Assembly (NCBI RefSeq): GCF_030816915.1
Contig: NZ_JAUSYN010000002.1
Location: 1,687,501 to 1,751,500, forward strand
Origin: Streptomyces sp. B3I8
Lineage (GTDB): Bacteria; Actinomycetota; Actinomycetes; Streptomycetales; Streptomycetaceae
Direction of reading: 5' to 3'
Length of the DNA: 64,000 nucleotides
Made by a program: the position numbers and the translations under genes. How positions within the stretch are numbered: the first letter of the stretch is position 1; every line of letters begins with the position of its first letter. Below are positions 23,572 through 32,523 of this stretch, in pieces. The notes under the pieces were generated by a model, which saw nothing but the letters and a program-made list of their open reading frames with translations, was not told the DNA's origin and did not search any database.

Positions 23572-25965
23572 CTACGCCGGCCGGATCGTCGCGTGCAGGC
23601 GGCGCGTGTGGTCCACCCGGCGGGCCGCCCCCGTCAGCCGGACCGCCGCCGTCAGGCGCGACTCCGCCGAGGACGCGGACAGCCGCAGCTCCAGCTCGCC
23701 CGGCTCGACGACCCGGTGCCCGTCCCGCCCCGTGAAGGACGCCACGTCCGCCGGGACGAGCGCCGTCAGCCGCCGGGACTCCCCCGGCGCCAGCCGCACC
23801 CGCGCGTACCCGATCAACCGCTGCACCGGCTGCACCACCGAGGCCACCGGATCGTGCAGATACAGCTGCACGACCTCCGTCCCCTCCCGGTCCCCGGTGT
23901 TGCGCACCGTGAACCCGAGCCGGAACTCCCCGTCCGTGGCGGCCTCCTCCCCCTCCACCGCGAGGTCGCTCCACGCGAAGCTCGTGTACGACAGTCCGTG
24001 GCCGAAGGCGTACGCCGGGCCGGGGTCGATCGCGGAGACCTCGCTGGCCCGGGCGAGCTTCGCGGCGAGGTAGGTGGAGGGCTGGACGCCCGGCCCCGCG
24101 GGCACGCTGACCGGGAGCCGGCCGGAGGGGTTGGTACGGCCGCTGAGGACCCGGGCGATCGCGGCGGTGCCCTCCTCGCCGGGGAAGAAGGACTGCACGA
24201 CGGCGTCCGCCTCGGTGGTGGCCCGGCCGAGCGCGTACGGGCGCCCCGCGAGCAGCGTCAGCACCAGCGGCGTGCCCACGTCGAGCAGCCGGTCGAGGAG
24301 GGCCTGCTGCACGCCGGGCAGGGCGAGCGACTCGGCGTCGCAGCCCTCGCCGCTGGTGCCGCGGCCGAACAGCCCGGCGCGGTCGCCGAGCGCGAGGACC
24401 ACCACGTCGGCGTCGCGTGCCGCGCGCACGGCCGCGGCGAACCCGGAGGTGTCCTCGCCGTCGATGTCCGCCCCGCGCACGGTGACGATCTCGGCGTTCG
24501 GGAACTCCCGCACCAACGCCTCGCGCAGCGTGGGCAGTTCGATGCCGACGGGGGTGGTGGGGTGGTGGACGCCGACGTGCGCGGGGAAGGAGTAGCAGCC
24601 GAGCACGGCGTACGGCTGGTCGGCCTGGGGGCCGACCAGGGCGATCCGGCGGGGCGCGGACAGCGGCAGGGCGCCGTTGTTGGCGAGCAGGACGACGGCC
24701 CGGTCGGCGATCTCCGCGGCCAGCCGGTGGTTGTCGTCGGAGTCCAGGTCGACCGTGCCGCGCAGCGCCTCGGGGTCGTCGAGGGCGGCTCCGGCCAGGG
24801 CCGGCGGCACCGGGTCCCAGTCGGCGTCGAGGAGGCCGAGCTGGCCCTTCTGGGTGAGCACCCGGCGCAGGGCGCGGTCGAGGAGTTCCCCGGGGACGCG
24901 GCCGTCGGCGACGGCGGCGCGCAGCGGCTCGCCGAACGTCTTGATGCTGGGCAGTTCGACGTCGACGCCGGCCCGCAGCGCGGTGCCCGCGGCGTCGGCC
25001 CAGTCGGTGGCGGCACCGTGCAGGGTCTTGAGGAAGGCGATGCCGAAGTAGTCGGCGACGACGGTGCCCTCGAAGCCCCAGGTGTCACGCAGCAGGCCGG
25101 TGAGGAGGTCCTCGTCGGCGGCGGACGGGATGCCGTCGATGTCGGTGTAGGCGGACATGACGGACCTGGCGCCGCCCTCGCGGATCGCCATCTCGAACGG
25201 CGGCAGCAGCACGTCGGCGCGTTCGCGCGGCCCCATGGAGACGGGGGCGAGGTTGCGTCCGGCGCGGGAGGCGGAGTAGCCGACGAAGTGCTTGAGGGTG
25301 GCGACGATGCCGGCCGACTCCAGACCCTGGACGTAGGCGGTGGCGACGGTGCCGACGAGGTAGGGGTCCTCGCCGATGGTCTCCTCCACCCGGCCCCAGC
25401 GGGCATCGCGCACCACGTCGAGGACGGGGGCGAGGCCCTGGTGGATGCCGACGGCGGCCATGTCGCGGCCGATGGCGGCGGCCATCTCCCGGATCAGGTC
25501 CGGGTCGAAGGTGGCGCCCCAGGACAGCGGCACGGGGTAGGCGGTGGCCCGCCAGGCGGCGAAGCCGGCCAGGCACTCCTCGTGGGCGAGGGCGGGGATG
25601 CCGAAGCGGTTGGCGGCGGCGATGCGCTGCTGGGTGCGCAGCAGGGAGAGCGCGCCGAGCGCGGGGTCGACGGGGGCGGTGCCGAAGGGGCGGGTGAGCT
25701 GCCCGAGGCCCGAGGGGAGCAGCGCGTCGAGGTCGACGGCCTCCTCCATGTCGTGCTGGTGCGGGGCGACTTCACCTCCCTCGTCGGAGGCGCCGACCCA
25801 GACGCCGACGAGCTGGGCGATCTTCTCCTCGACGGTCATGGCCTCGATCAGGGCGGTGACCCGGGTGTCGAGATCCGCACCGCTGTCCTGCCAGACCGGC
25901 GCGGTGGGGGTGGTGGGAGTGGTCGGGGTGACGGGGGTTGTCTCAACAGCCACGTTGGCGGTCAC
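23572..25965 (-). CDS. bxlA: Glycoside hydrolase family 3 beta-xylosidase/beta-glucosidase (BxlA-like)
   Basis: A 797-residue intracellular GH3 enzyme without signal peptide. The (alpha/beta)8 domain has KHFVGY at 225-230 and nucleophile Asp305 in VVADYFG. The second alpha/beta domain follows (AVVLLANNGALPLS), and a fibronectin III-like domain (GLSYTSFAWSDL, GDREGTEVVQLYLHD) ends the protein. With the upstream transporter it matches the bxlEFGA arrangement known in S. thermoviolaceus, where imported xylo-oligosaccharides are cleaved inside the cell; beta-glucosidase activity cannot be excluded. The GTG start shares 4 bp (GTGA) with the permease stop, so it is translationally coupled. A frame continuing upstream into the permease is only an open frame, not a fusion. 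Confidence 0.85.
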   Translation of the reverse strand: MTANVAVETTPVTPTTPTTPTAPVWQDSGADLDTRVTALIEAMTVEEKIAQLVGVWVGASDEGGEVAPHQHDMEEAVDLDALLPSGLGQLTRPFGTAPVDPALGALSLLRTQQRIAAANRFGIPALAHEECLAGFAAWRATAYPVPLSWGATFDPDLIREMAAAIGRDMAAVGIHQGLAPVLDVVRDARWGRVEETIGEDPYLVGTVATAYVQGLESAGIVATLKHFVGYSASRAGRNLAPVSMGPRERADVLLPPFEMAIREGGARSVMSAYTDIDGIPSAADEDLLTGLLRDTWGFEGTVVADYFGIAFLKTLHGAATDWADAAGTALRAGVDVELPSIKTFGEPLRAAVADGRVPGELLDRALRRVLTQKGQLGLLDADWDPVPPALAGAALDDPEALRGTVDLDSDDNHRLAAEIADRAVVLLANNGALPLSAPRRIALVGPQADQPYAVLGCYSFPAHVGVHHPTTPVGIELPTLREALVREFPNAEIVTVRGADIDGEDTSGFAAAVRAARDADVVVLALGDRAGLFGRGTSGEGCDAESLALPGVQQALLDRLLDVGTPLVLTLLAGRPYALGRATTEADAVVQSFFPGEEGTAAIARVLSGRTNPSGRLPVSVPAGPGVQPSTYLAAKLARASEVSAIDPGPAYAFGHGLSYTSFAWSDLAVEGEEAATDGEFRLGFTVRNTGDREGTEVVQLYLHDPVASVVQPVQRLIGYARVRLAPGESRRLTALVPADVASFTGRDGHRVVEPGELELRLSASSAESRLTAAVRLTGAARRVDHTRRLHATIRPA

Positions 25966-26780
25966 TTTCCTCCGACGCCCATCAGGCCCTGGACCAGGGC
26001 TCGGCGGGCGAACAGGTAGACGAGCAGGATCGGCACCATGGACATGAACACCGCGGCCAGCGTGCCGGGGACGTTGATGCCGTGCTCGGTTTGGAAGTTG
26101 TACAGACCCAGGGTGATGACCTTGGTGGAGTCGGACTGGGTCAGGACGAGGGGGAACAGGAAGCCGTTCCAGGCCTGGAGCGCGGAGAACACCACGATGG
26201 TGGAGATGCCGCCCTTGGACAGCGGGAGCACCAGTTGCAGGAACATCCGGCGCGGCGAGGCGCCGTCCACGGCCATGGCCTCGAAGAGTTCGTGTCCGAT
26301 GTCCCGCATGGCGCCGCTGAGGATCAATGTGGAGATGGGCAGGCAGAACGCGGCGGTGGGCAGGATGACACCGATCAGGTTGTCGTACAGCCCGGCCTCG
26401 CTGATCAGGTAGAACATCGGCACGATCACCGCCTGGGCGGGGATGGCGAGGCCCAGCAGGAACAGCCGGAAGACCCCCGAGGCGACCCGGGACCGGCTGC
26501 GGACGACGGCGTACGCGAGCGGCGGCACCAGGACGACGACGATGCCGACCACGGCCACGGTGACGATCAGCGTGTTGACGAAGAACTGTCCGAACCCCTC
26601 GTCGAAGGCGCCCGAGTAGTTCTCGAAGGTGAAGTGCTCCGGCCAGGACAGCGGGCTGCCCTTGGCGTAGTCGCCCTTGGACTGCACGGTCGCGGCGAGC
26701 ATCACGTACAGCGGCAGGGCGACGATGATCAGCCAGGCGACGGCGGCGACGCCGGCCAGGTAGTTGGGGCGCCGCCTCAT
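25962..26780 (-). CDS. bxlG: Sugar ABC transporter permease, MalG type (BxlG-like)
   Basis: A 272-residue inner-membrane permease with six hydrophobic helices. The cytoplasmic EAA loop reads HELFEAMAVDGASPRRMFLQ, contacting the ATPase. It is the second permease of a CUT1-type importer. Its ATG overlaps the stop of the first permease by 4 bp and its own stop overlaps the GH3 start, so the three are one operon. No ATPase gene is in the cluster; a shared MsiK-type ATPase elsewhere would power it, as known for streptomycete oligosaccharide importers. Confidence 0.88.
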   Translation of the reverse strand: MRRRPNYLAGVAAVAWLIIVALPLYVMLAATVQSKGDYAKGSPLSWPEHFTFENYSGAFDEGFGQFFVNTLIVTVAVVGIVVVLVPPLAYAVVRSRSRVASGVFRLFLLGLAIPAQAVIVPMFYLISEAGLYDNLIGVILPTAAFCLPISTLILSGAMRDIGHELFEAMAVDGASPRRMFLQLVLPLSKGGISTIVVFSALQAWNGFLFPLVLTQSDSTKVITLGLYNFQTEHGINVPGTLAAVFMSMVPILLVYLFARRALVQGLMGVGGK

Positions 26781-27733
26781 GACACACCCTCCATGGTGGA
26801 GCGCATCTTGTCGTAGCCGGAGAGACGCACGACGATCAGCGAGATGATCGTGGCCGCGACGACCAGGAGCAGCGCGATGACGGCGCCGGCGCCGAAGTCG
26901 AAGCTCTTGAAGGCCTTCTGGTACATGTAGTAGGCGCTGATGGTGGTGTCGGTGCCGGGGCCGCCCTGGGTCAGGATGAGGACGGTCTCGAAGGTGGTGA
27001 GGCCGCCGACGACCATGAGGATCATCGAGGTGATGATCGAGTTGCGCAGCTGGGGCAGCGTGATGGAGAAGAACTGCCGCACCCGGCCGGCACCGTCGAT
27101 CTCCGCGGCCTGGTAGAGCACCTGCGGGATGGCCCGTGCGGCGCCCTGGTAGATCAGGCTGTGCAGCGGGGTGAACTGCCAGGTGCTGACGAAGGCGAGG
27201 ACGCCGATGGCGGTGGACTGCTCGCCGAACAGGTTGCCGTCGCCGAACAGCCAGGTCGCCTCGGAGGGGATGCCGAAGTTCGGGTCGAGCAGCGCCCGCC
27301 ACAGCACCGAGACGGCGGTGGAGGACAGCAGCAGCGGCACGAAGTAGACGGCGGAGATGACGGCCCGGTTGCGCTGGGTGCCGGCGGCCCAGACGCCGAT
27401 CAGGATGCTCAGCGGGGTCTGCAGGACCACGCCGAGCACGGTGAGCAGCAGGGTCAGCCAGATGCTCTTGATCATGACCGGGTCGTCGAAGACCCGGTTC
27501 CAGTTGTCGAGGCCGACCCACTCGGGGTCGCCGATGCCGCCCCAGCTCATGAAGGACAGGACCGCGACGGCGAGCAGCGGGAGGATGGCGAAGAGGACGA
27601 AGAAGATCGTGGCGGGGACCGCCCAGGCGAAGCCCGGGCGGCCCACGTCGGCGCTTCGCGCGCCCCGGGCCCGGCCGCTCCTGCGGCCGGAGTCCTTCGC
27701 GGGGGCGGCTGCGCGTGTCAGCTGTGTCGTCAT
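26777..27733 (-). CDS. bxlF: Sugar ABC transporter permease, MalF type (BxlF-like)
   Basis: A 318-residue permease with a basic cytosolic lead (residues 1-32) and six membrane helices. The EAA loop reads PQVLYQAAEIDGAGRVRQFF. It pairs with the following MalG-type permease, which it overlaps by 4 bp, and begins 7 bp after the binding-protein gene. Expected substrate is xylo-oligosaccharide by analogy with bxlEFGA clusters; the sequence alone shows only CUT1 sugar import. Confidence 0.88.
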   Translation of the reverse strand: MTTQLTRAAAPAKDSGRRSGRARGARSADVGRPGFAWAVPATIFFVLFAILPLLAVAVLSFMSWGGIGDPEWVGLDNWNRVFDDPVMIKSIWLTLLLTVLGVVLQTPLSILIGVWAAGTQRNRAVISAVYFVPLLLSSTAVSVLWRALLDPNFGIPSEATWLFGDGNLFGEQSTAIGVLAFVSTWQFTPLHSLIYQGAARAIPQVLYQAAEIDGAGRVRQFFSITLPQLRNSIITSMILMVVGGLTTFETVLILTQGGPGTDTTISAYYMYQKAFKSFDFGAGAVIALLLVVAATIISLIVVRLSGYDKMRSTMEGVS

Positions 27734-27740
27734 GGTGTGC

Positions 27741-29042
27741 TCAGCTGGTCGGCAGGGCCTGCATGGCCTTGATGAATCCGTCGACGTCCAGCGAGCCGTT
27801 GAAGAACTGCTGCACGGCCTGGTGCATCTGCTCGCTCGCCGACTGCGGATAGGCCTGGTCCCACGAGAGCTGGAAGGACGGGGCCTTCTTCACCAGGTCG
27901 AACTGGTAGTGGGCGTACTTCGGGTCGGCGGCGGTGTCCAGGAACTTCTCGGTGTTCGTCGTCGTCGGCAGGTTGCCGATGGCGAGCTGCTGCTTGATGA
28001 ACTTGTCGGAGTACATCAGCTTGAGGAACTTGGCGACGGCCTCGGGATGCTTGGTCTTCTTCATCACCGAGTAGTAGTTGTTCGTGTTGCCGACGATGTC
28101 CGCCGGGTCGCCCTTGCCGCCGTCGATCGTCGGGAAGGAGCTGTACCGGAGGTCCTTCTCGGCGAACTCCTTGGCGTTCTCCTGCTGCTGGGAGTAGTAC
28201 CAGGAGCCCATCAGCTCGAAGCCGGCCTTGCTGCGGGCGACCAGCGCGGGCGAACCGCCGTCGGTGTACTTCACCGAGTCGTAGTTGGTGCCGAAGGCGC
28301 CGGTGTCGACGAGCTCCTTGAGCTTGTTCAGGGCCGCCTTGCTGTCCGGGCTCGCCCAGGCGTCCTTGTCGCCGCCGACGGCCTTCTTCAGCAGGTCGGG
28401 GCCGGCGATGCGGTCGTAGAGGTACTCGAACCACATCAGGGTGGGCCACTGGTCGCCGCCGCCGAGGGCGATCGGGGTGACACCCGACTTCTTCAGCTTC
28501 TTGACCGAGTCCAGCAGCTCGTCCCAGGTCTTGGGCGCCTGCGTGCCGGCGTTCTTCAGGACCTTGTCGTTGCTGAACAGCAGCACGGGCTGGGTGCCGC
28601 GCATCGGGATGCCGTAGGCCTTGCCGTCGACGGCCGCGGCGTTGAAGACGCTGGGCAGGAACGCCGACTTCAGCTTGGGGTCGTCCTTGATGAAGTCGTC
28701 CAGCGGCATCAGCAGGCCGGCCTTGACGAAGGGCTGGATGCTGCCCGCGCCCCAGTTGTAGAAGACGTCGGGGGCCTGCGGGGTGTTGATGATCGTCTGG
28801 AGCTTCTGCTGGTACGTGGCGCCCGGGATGGTGTCGAGGACCGCCTTGACCTTGGAGGTCTTGTTGAACTCGGCGACGACCGCCTTCTCCACCTTGTTGG
28901 TGGCGTCCCCGTAGACCAGTACGTGGATCTTCCCGTCGCTGGAGCCCGACCCGCCGTTGTCCCCGCACGCGGAGAGTGACAGCGCCATGCCCAAGGTCAC
29001 ACCGCCGACGAGCATGCGGGAGAACCGAGTACGTGTCCGCAT
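27741..29042 (-). CDS. bxlE: Extracellular sugar-binding lipoprotein (BxlE-like)
   Basis: A 433-residue solute-binding protein of the CUT1 family. The N-terminus MRTRTRFSRMLVGG precedes a hydrophobic core and the lipobox LSAC with lipidated Cys26. The mature domain has typical sugar-binding features (APDVFYNWGAGSIQPFVKAG, GIPMRGTQPVLLFSNDKVL, GNTNNYYSVMK). It should deliver oligosaccharide to the BxlF/BxlG-like permeases. I chose ATG 29042, preceded by AAGGGG; an upstream in-frame start would precede the operator. Two CGAA-N-TTCG-type sites lie 14-44 bp upstream. Confidence 0.9.
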   Translation of the reverse strand: MRTRTRFSRMLVGGVTLGMALSLSACGDNGGSGSSDGKIHVLVYGDATNKVEKAVVAEFNKTSKVKAVLDTIPGATYQQKLQTIINTPQAPDVFYNWGAGSIQPFVKAGLLMPLDDFIKDDPKLKSAFLPSVFNAAAVDGKAYGIPMRGTQPVLLFSNDKVLKNAGTQAPKTWDELLDSVKKLKKSGVTPIALGGGDQWPTLMWFEYLYDRIAGPDLLKKAVGGDKDAWASPDSKAALNKLKELVDTGAFGTNYDSVKYTDGGSPALVARSKAGFELMGSWYYSQQQENAKEFAEKDLRYSSFPTIDGGKGDPADIVGNTNNYYSVMKKTKHPEAVAKFLKLMYSDKFIKQQLAIGNLPTTTNTEKFLDTAADPKYAHYQFDLVKKAPSFQLSWDQAYPQSASEQMHQAVQQFFNGSLDVDGFIKAMQALPTS

Positions 29043-29055
29043 CACCCACCCCTTT

Positions 29056-29086
29056 TCGAAAGTTTCGATCAAGCTCACGAAATTCG
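29056..29086. promoter_or_regulatory. Operator-like sites for the LacI-family repressor (CGAA-N-TTCG type)
   Basis: Two inverted repeats lie in the divergent region: TCGAAAGTTTCGA at 29056-29068 (perfect 13-bp palindrome with a central G) and CGAAATTCG at 29078-29086. The BxlR repressor of S. thermoviolaceus is reported to bind 5'-CGAA-N-TTCG-3', and streptomycete xylanase promoters carry similar GAAA-N-TTTC elements. The first site abuts the bxlE ribosome site, a repressing position. Confidence 0.7.
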
Positions 29087-29183
29087 CTGTTGCCGGGACA
29101 TTAGGCGAGTGTTTCCGCTCGGTCAACGGGGGTGTGCGGCCGCGACCGAACCGTTACCGGCGTCGTGCCCTATGCTGCTGCCC

Positions 29184-30209
29184 ATGCGCGTGACAGACGA
29201 GGACAACACGGCCGGCAGGGTGACCCTCGCGGAGGTGGCCACTCAGGCCGGTGTGTCCCTTTCGACGGTTTCGAAAGTCCTCAACGGACGGTCGGACGTG
29301 TCGGCGGCCACCCGGACCCGGGTCGAGCAGCTCCTGGAGAACCACGGCTACCGGCGCCGGGCGGCGACGTCCTCGCACGCGCCGCTCATCGAGCTGGTCT
29401 TTCCGGAGCTGGAGAGCGTCTGGGCGATGGAGCTGATCCGCGGCGTGGAGAACGTCGCGAAGCAGCACAAGGCCAGCGTCGTGCTGAGCGAGAGCGGCGA
29501 CCGGCACGCACCCGGGCGCGAGTGGATCGAGGGCGTGCTCCAGCGCCGCCCGCTGGGCGTGGTGCTGGTCTTCTCCTCGCTGCCGGACAGGGTCAAGCGC
29601 CAACTGCGCTCCCGCGCCGTGCCGTTCGTCATCATCGACCCGGCCGGGGACCCCGAGGCGGACGTGCCCTCGGTGGGTTCGGCGAACTGGGCCGGCGGCA
29701 TGGCGGCGACCCGGCACCTGACCGAACTCGGCCACCGGCGCATCGCCATCATCACCGGCCCCACCGACATGATGTGCTCGCTCGCCCGGCTGGACGGCTT
29801 CCGCTCCGCGATGACGATGGCGGGCCTGGAGACCGACGAACGTCTGGTGCGGTACGGCGACTTCCACGTCCAGGGCGGCTTCGAGCGGGCCATGGAGCTG
29901 CTCACCCTCCCCGACCGGCCCACCGCGATCTTCGCGGGCAGTGATCTGCAGGCGCTGGGCGTCCTGGAGGCGGCACGGCGGCAGGGGCTGAGCGTGCCGG
30001 AGGACCTCTCGGTGGTGGGCTACGACGACGTGCCGCTCGCCCAGTGGTCGAGCCCGCCGCTGACCACCGTGCACCAGCCGTTGCGGCAGATGGCGGAGGA
30101 GGCGGCGCGGATGCTGCTCCAGCCGGCCGAGGCCGACCGCCCGGCGCTGCGCATGGAACTGGCGACCCGCCTGGTCGTCCGCCAGAGCAGCGCGGCACCG
30201 AACGCCTGA
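29184..30209 (+). CDS. bxlR: LacI-family repressor of the bxl-like cluster (BxlR-like)
   Basis: A 341-residue LacI/GalR regulator. The N-terminal HTH (VTLAEVATQAGVSLSTVSKVL, residues 13-33) is followed by the hinge and a periplasmic-binding-protein-like effector domain (GMAATRHLTELGHRRIAIITG, TAIFAGSDLQALGVLEAA, VGYDDVPLAQW). It is divergent from bxlE, and CGAA-N-TTCG sites lie between them, so it probably represses the transporter and itself until xylo-oligosaccharide binds. I chose ATG 29184: TATGCT ends 7 nt upstream and there is no Shine-Dalgarno, fitting a leaderless mRNA. ATG 29172 would add four residues. Confidence 0.85.
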   Translation: MRVTDEDNTAGRVTLAEVATQAGVSLSTVSKVLNGRSDVSAATRTRVEQLLENHGYRRRAATSSHAPLIELVFPELESVWAMELIRGVENVAKQHKASVVLSESGDRHAPGREWIEGVLQRRPLGVVLVFSSLPDRVKRQLRSRAVPFVIIDPAGDPEADVPSVGSANWAGGMAATRHLTELGHRRIAIITGPTDMMCSLARLDGFRSAMTMAGLETDERLVRYGDFHVQGGFERAMELLTLPDRPTAIFAGSDLQALGVLEAARRQGLSVPEDLSVVGYDDVPLAQWSSPPLTTVHQPLRQMAEEAARMLLQPAEADRPALRMELATRLVVRQSSAAPNA

Positions 30210-30227
30210 CCGGCGGGGTGCGCCCCG

Positions 30228-30325
30228 GATCTTTTCGCCCCTGCCGCCCTTACCCGTTCCCGTCCCCCGGGAGCTCCGCCCCCGGACCCCGAAAAGATCG
30301 CGCAGTTCCCCGGGCCCCTGTCGGA
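30228..30325. repeat. Palindromic terminator element after the LacI-family gene
   Basis: GATCTTTTCG at 30228-30237 pairs with CGAAAAGATC at 30290-30299 and encloses CCGTCCCCCGGGAGCTCCGCCCCCGG-type hairpins. It is followed by a GCGCAGTTCCCCGGGCCCCTG arm. It is the same element as at 23470-23566, in inverted orientation relative to it, so the bxl-like cluster is bracketed by inverted copies. Confidence 0.7.
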
Positions 30326-30416
30326 ACCACCCACCGCACGCCCGTCGGACGCGGAGCCCCCCGCCCCCGACACCCGTCGGCTCCCCCCGTCCCGCCCCCG
30401 ATGCCACCGTGTCCCC

Positions 30417-31379
30417 ATGACGCACCCCCTGGACCCCGAACTCGCCGCCGCGCTCGCGATGATGCCCCCCGTCGACATCTCCGACCTCGCGGCCGCCCGC
30501 GCCGCGCAGAAGGCCGAGACCTTCCTCCGCGTCACCGACACGGACACCACCGGCGTGACCGTGATCGACGTGCAGCAGGCCGGCGTCTCCCTGCGCGTCT
30601 ACCGCCCGGAAGGCACCCGTCCGGAAGGCACCCGCCCGGGGGACGCCCCCCACCCCCTCCCCGCCGTCTTCCGCATCCACGGCGGCGGCTTCGTCCTCGG
30701 CAGCCCCGACGTCGACCACGAGGCCAACCTCCGCCTGTGCCGCGAACTGCCCTGCGCGGTCGTCTCCCCCGGCTACCGGCTCGCGCCGGAACACCCCTAC
30801 CCCGCCGGCCTGGAGGACTGCTACGCCGCCCTGTGCTGGACCGCGGAGAACGCGGCCGGCCTCGGCATCCGGGCCGACAGCCTCGCCGTGGCCGGGGACA
30901 GCGCCGGCGCCTGCCTGGCGACGGCCGTCGCGATGCTGGCCCGGGACCGCGGCGGCCCGGCGATCCGCCTCCAGTACCTGGACAGCCCGGCGCTCGACGA
31001 CCGGCTGTGCACCCCCAGCGCCCGCCGCTTCACCGACACCCCGGTCTGGAACCGCCGCAACGCCCGGCTGAGCTGGACCGCCTACCTCGGCGAGGGCGTC
31101 CCCGGCTCGGCCGGTGTGCCGGTCACCGCCGCCCCCGCCCGGGCCGGCACCACCGACCTCGCCGGGCTGCCCCCGGCGCACGTGGTCGTGATGGCGTACG
31201 ACCCGCTGCGCGACGAGGGCGTCGACTACGCCCGCGCGCTGCTGGACGCCGGGGTGGCAGCGGAACTGCACCTGTTCCCCGGCACGTTCCACGGCGCCGC
31301 GATGGTGCGGCACGCCGCCGTGGCGCAGCGGATGGCCTCGGAGGAGCTCACGGCGCTGCGTCGCGCCCTGACCTGGTGA
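30417..31379 (+). CDS. HSL-family (hormone-sensitive-lipase-like) alpha/beta hydrolase
   Basis: A 320-residue esterase of the HSL/group IV lipolytic family. It shows the family oxyanion motif HGGGF (in FRIHGGGFVLGS), nucleophile Ser162 in GDSAGA, a likely acid in MAYDPLRDEG and catalytic His in PGTFHGAAM. No signal peptide, so it is intracellular. Its 3' end overlaps the convergent PucR-like regulator by 32 bp, which makes that regulator a candidate controller. No clear ribosome site precedes the ATG. Confidence 0.87.
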   Translation: MTHPLDPELAAALAMMPPVDISDLAAARAAQKAETFLRVTDTDTTGVTVIDVQQAGVSLRVYRPEGTRPEGTRPGDAPHPLPAVFRIHGGGFVLGSPDVDHEANLRLCRELPCAVVSPGYRLAPEHPYPAGLEDCYAALCWTAENAAGLGIRADSLAVAGDSAGACLATAVAMLARDRGGPAIRLQYLDSPALDDRLCTPSARRFTDTPVWNRRNARLSWTAYLGEGVPGSAGVPVTAAPARAGTTDLAGLPPAHVVVMAYDPLRDEGVDYARALLDAGVAAELHLFPGTFHGAAMVRHAAVAQRMASEELTALRRALTW

Positions 31380-32520
31380 GCGGACCGGCACCCGGCGTGG
31401 TGAGCGGATCGCCGTCGTCCGCCCACGCCAGCCGCCAGGCGTACAGCGCGAGCCGGGCCCGGAACCGGTCGCCGGCCTCGCGCAGCCGCCAGCCGGTGAC
31501 GGCCTCGACCCGTGCCAGCCGGGTCGCCACCGAGCTGTGGTGGAGGTGGAGTTCGGCGGCGGCCTGACGCAGCGACCCGGTACGGCAGAACGCGGACAGC
31601 GCGTCGACGCCGGCCGCGCCGCCGTCACGCGCGGCCACCGCCGCGAGGAGCGTCACGTCGGGCAGGGCGCGCAGCCGGGCCGCCGGGAGGTCGGCCAGGA
31701 CGGTGACCGTGCCCAGTTCGTCGTGGTCGGCGACGGCCTCGGCCGGTACCCCGGGCGCCGCGAACCGCAGGGCCACCACCGCCTGTTCCCAGGACCGGGC
31801 CGCCCCGAGCGCCTCGACCGCGCCGCCGACCCCGACCCGTACGGCACCGCGCAGCACCTCCCGCAGCTCCCCGGCGGGCGAGTCCGTCCCGCCCGTCGGG
31901 GAGGGGGCGCCGGGCACCGCCGCCCGCTGCACGAGCGCGACCCCGTGACCGCCGATCCGGGCGGCGCGTACGGTGCCGGGCGGGCGGCCCCGGCCCAGCA
32001 GGGCCAGGGCGAGCGACTCCGGCTCACCGGGCGCGGCGACGACGACCGCGCGCAGCGGTGCCTGCGGGGCGAACCCGAGCAGCCGCAGTGCCCGGGTCCG
32101 GTCGGCGACGGTCTCGCGGCCGGAGAGCACCACCTCGAGGAGGCCCGGATCGACGGCGGCGTGGGCCGGTTGCGCGAGGGTGCGGGCGGCGACGGCCAGC
32201 CATTCCAGGACCAGCTCGTCGAAGGGCCCGGCGGGTCCGGGCCGTTCCAGCCAGACCCGGCCGGCCGCGCCGAGGTCGGCGGCGCCGGACACCTGCCCGG
32301 GGCCACCGGCCAGAGCGGCGCCGTCCGGTCCCGCGCGCAGCACGCGTCCGTCGGCCAGTTCCATCCCGGCCGGACACTCGGCCAGGGCCGCGGTGGACCG
32401 CAGCAGTGCCGCCGGGTCGACGCGGTCGGCGGCGAGCAGCGCCTGGAAGTGCGCGATCACCCGTACCGCGGCGGTCGCGTCGGCGTCGAGCGACGACAGC
32501 CGCAGCAGCAGACCCTTCAC
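31348..32520 (-). CDS. PucR-like helix-turn-helix transcriptional regulator
   Basis: A 390-residue regulator of the CdaR/PucR type. The C-terminal HTH-30 domain (FCRTGSLRQAAAELHLHHSSVATRLARVEAVTGW) is clear; the N-terminal ~280 residues are a poorly conserved ligand or GGDEF-like sensory region rich in Ala and Leu. I chose the GTG at 32520 (VKGLLLRLSSLDAD); earlier in-frame codons would translate through a 21-bp inverted repeat at 32524-32544, which looks like an operator. It converges on, and overlaps, the HSL-type hydrolase gene. Confidence 0.78.
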   Translation of the reverse strand: MKGLLLRLSSLDADATAAVRVIAHFQALLAADRVDPAALLRSTAALAECPAGMELADGRVLRAGPDGAALAGGPGQVSGAADLGAAGRVWLERPGPAGPFDELVLEWLAVAARTLAQPAHAAVDPGLLEVVLSGRETVADRTRALRLLGFAPQAPLRAVVVAAPGEPESLALALLGRGRPPGTVRAARIGGHGVALVQRAAVPGAPSPTGGTDSPAGELREVLRGAVRVGVGGAVEALGAARSWEQAVVALRFAAPGVPAEAVADHDELGTVTVLADLPAARLRALPDVTLLAAVAARDGGAAGVDALSAFCRTGSLRQAAAELHLHHSSVATRLARVEAVTGWRLREAGDRFRARLALYAWRLAWADDGDPLTTPGAGPLTRSGRDAAP

Positions 32521-32523
32521 ATC

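Noticed and set aside
23572..26787. A 1071-residue apparent fusion of an ABC permease and a GH3 enzyme
   Set aside because: The upstream part is out-of-frame shadow of the permease; the real GH3 start is the GTG at 25965, coupled by a GTGA overlap.
29261..29280. TTTCGAAA palindrome inside the LacI-family gene as a further operator
   Set aside because: It encodes the recognition helix residues (S-T-V-S-K) and lacks the CGAA-N-TTCG spacing.
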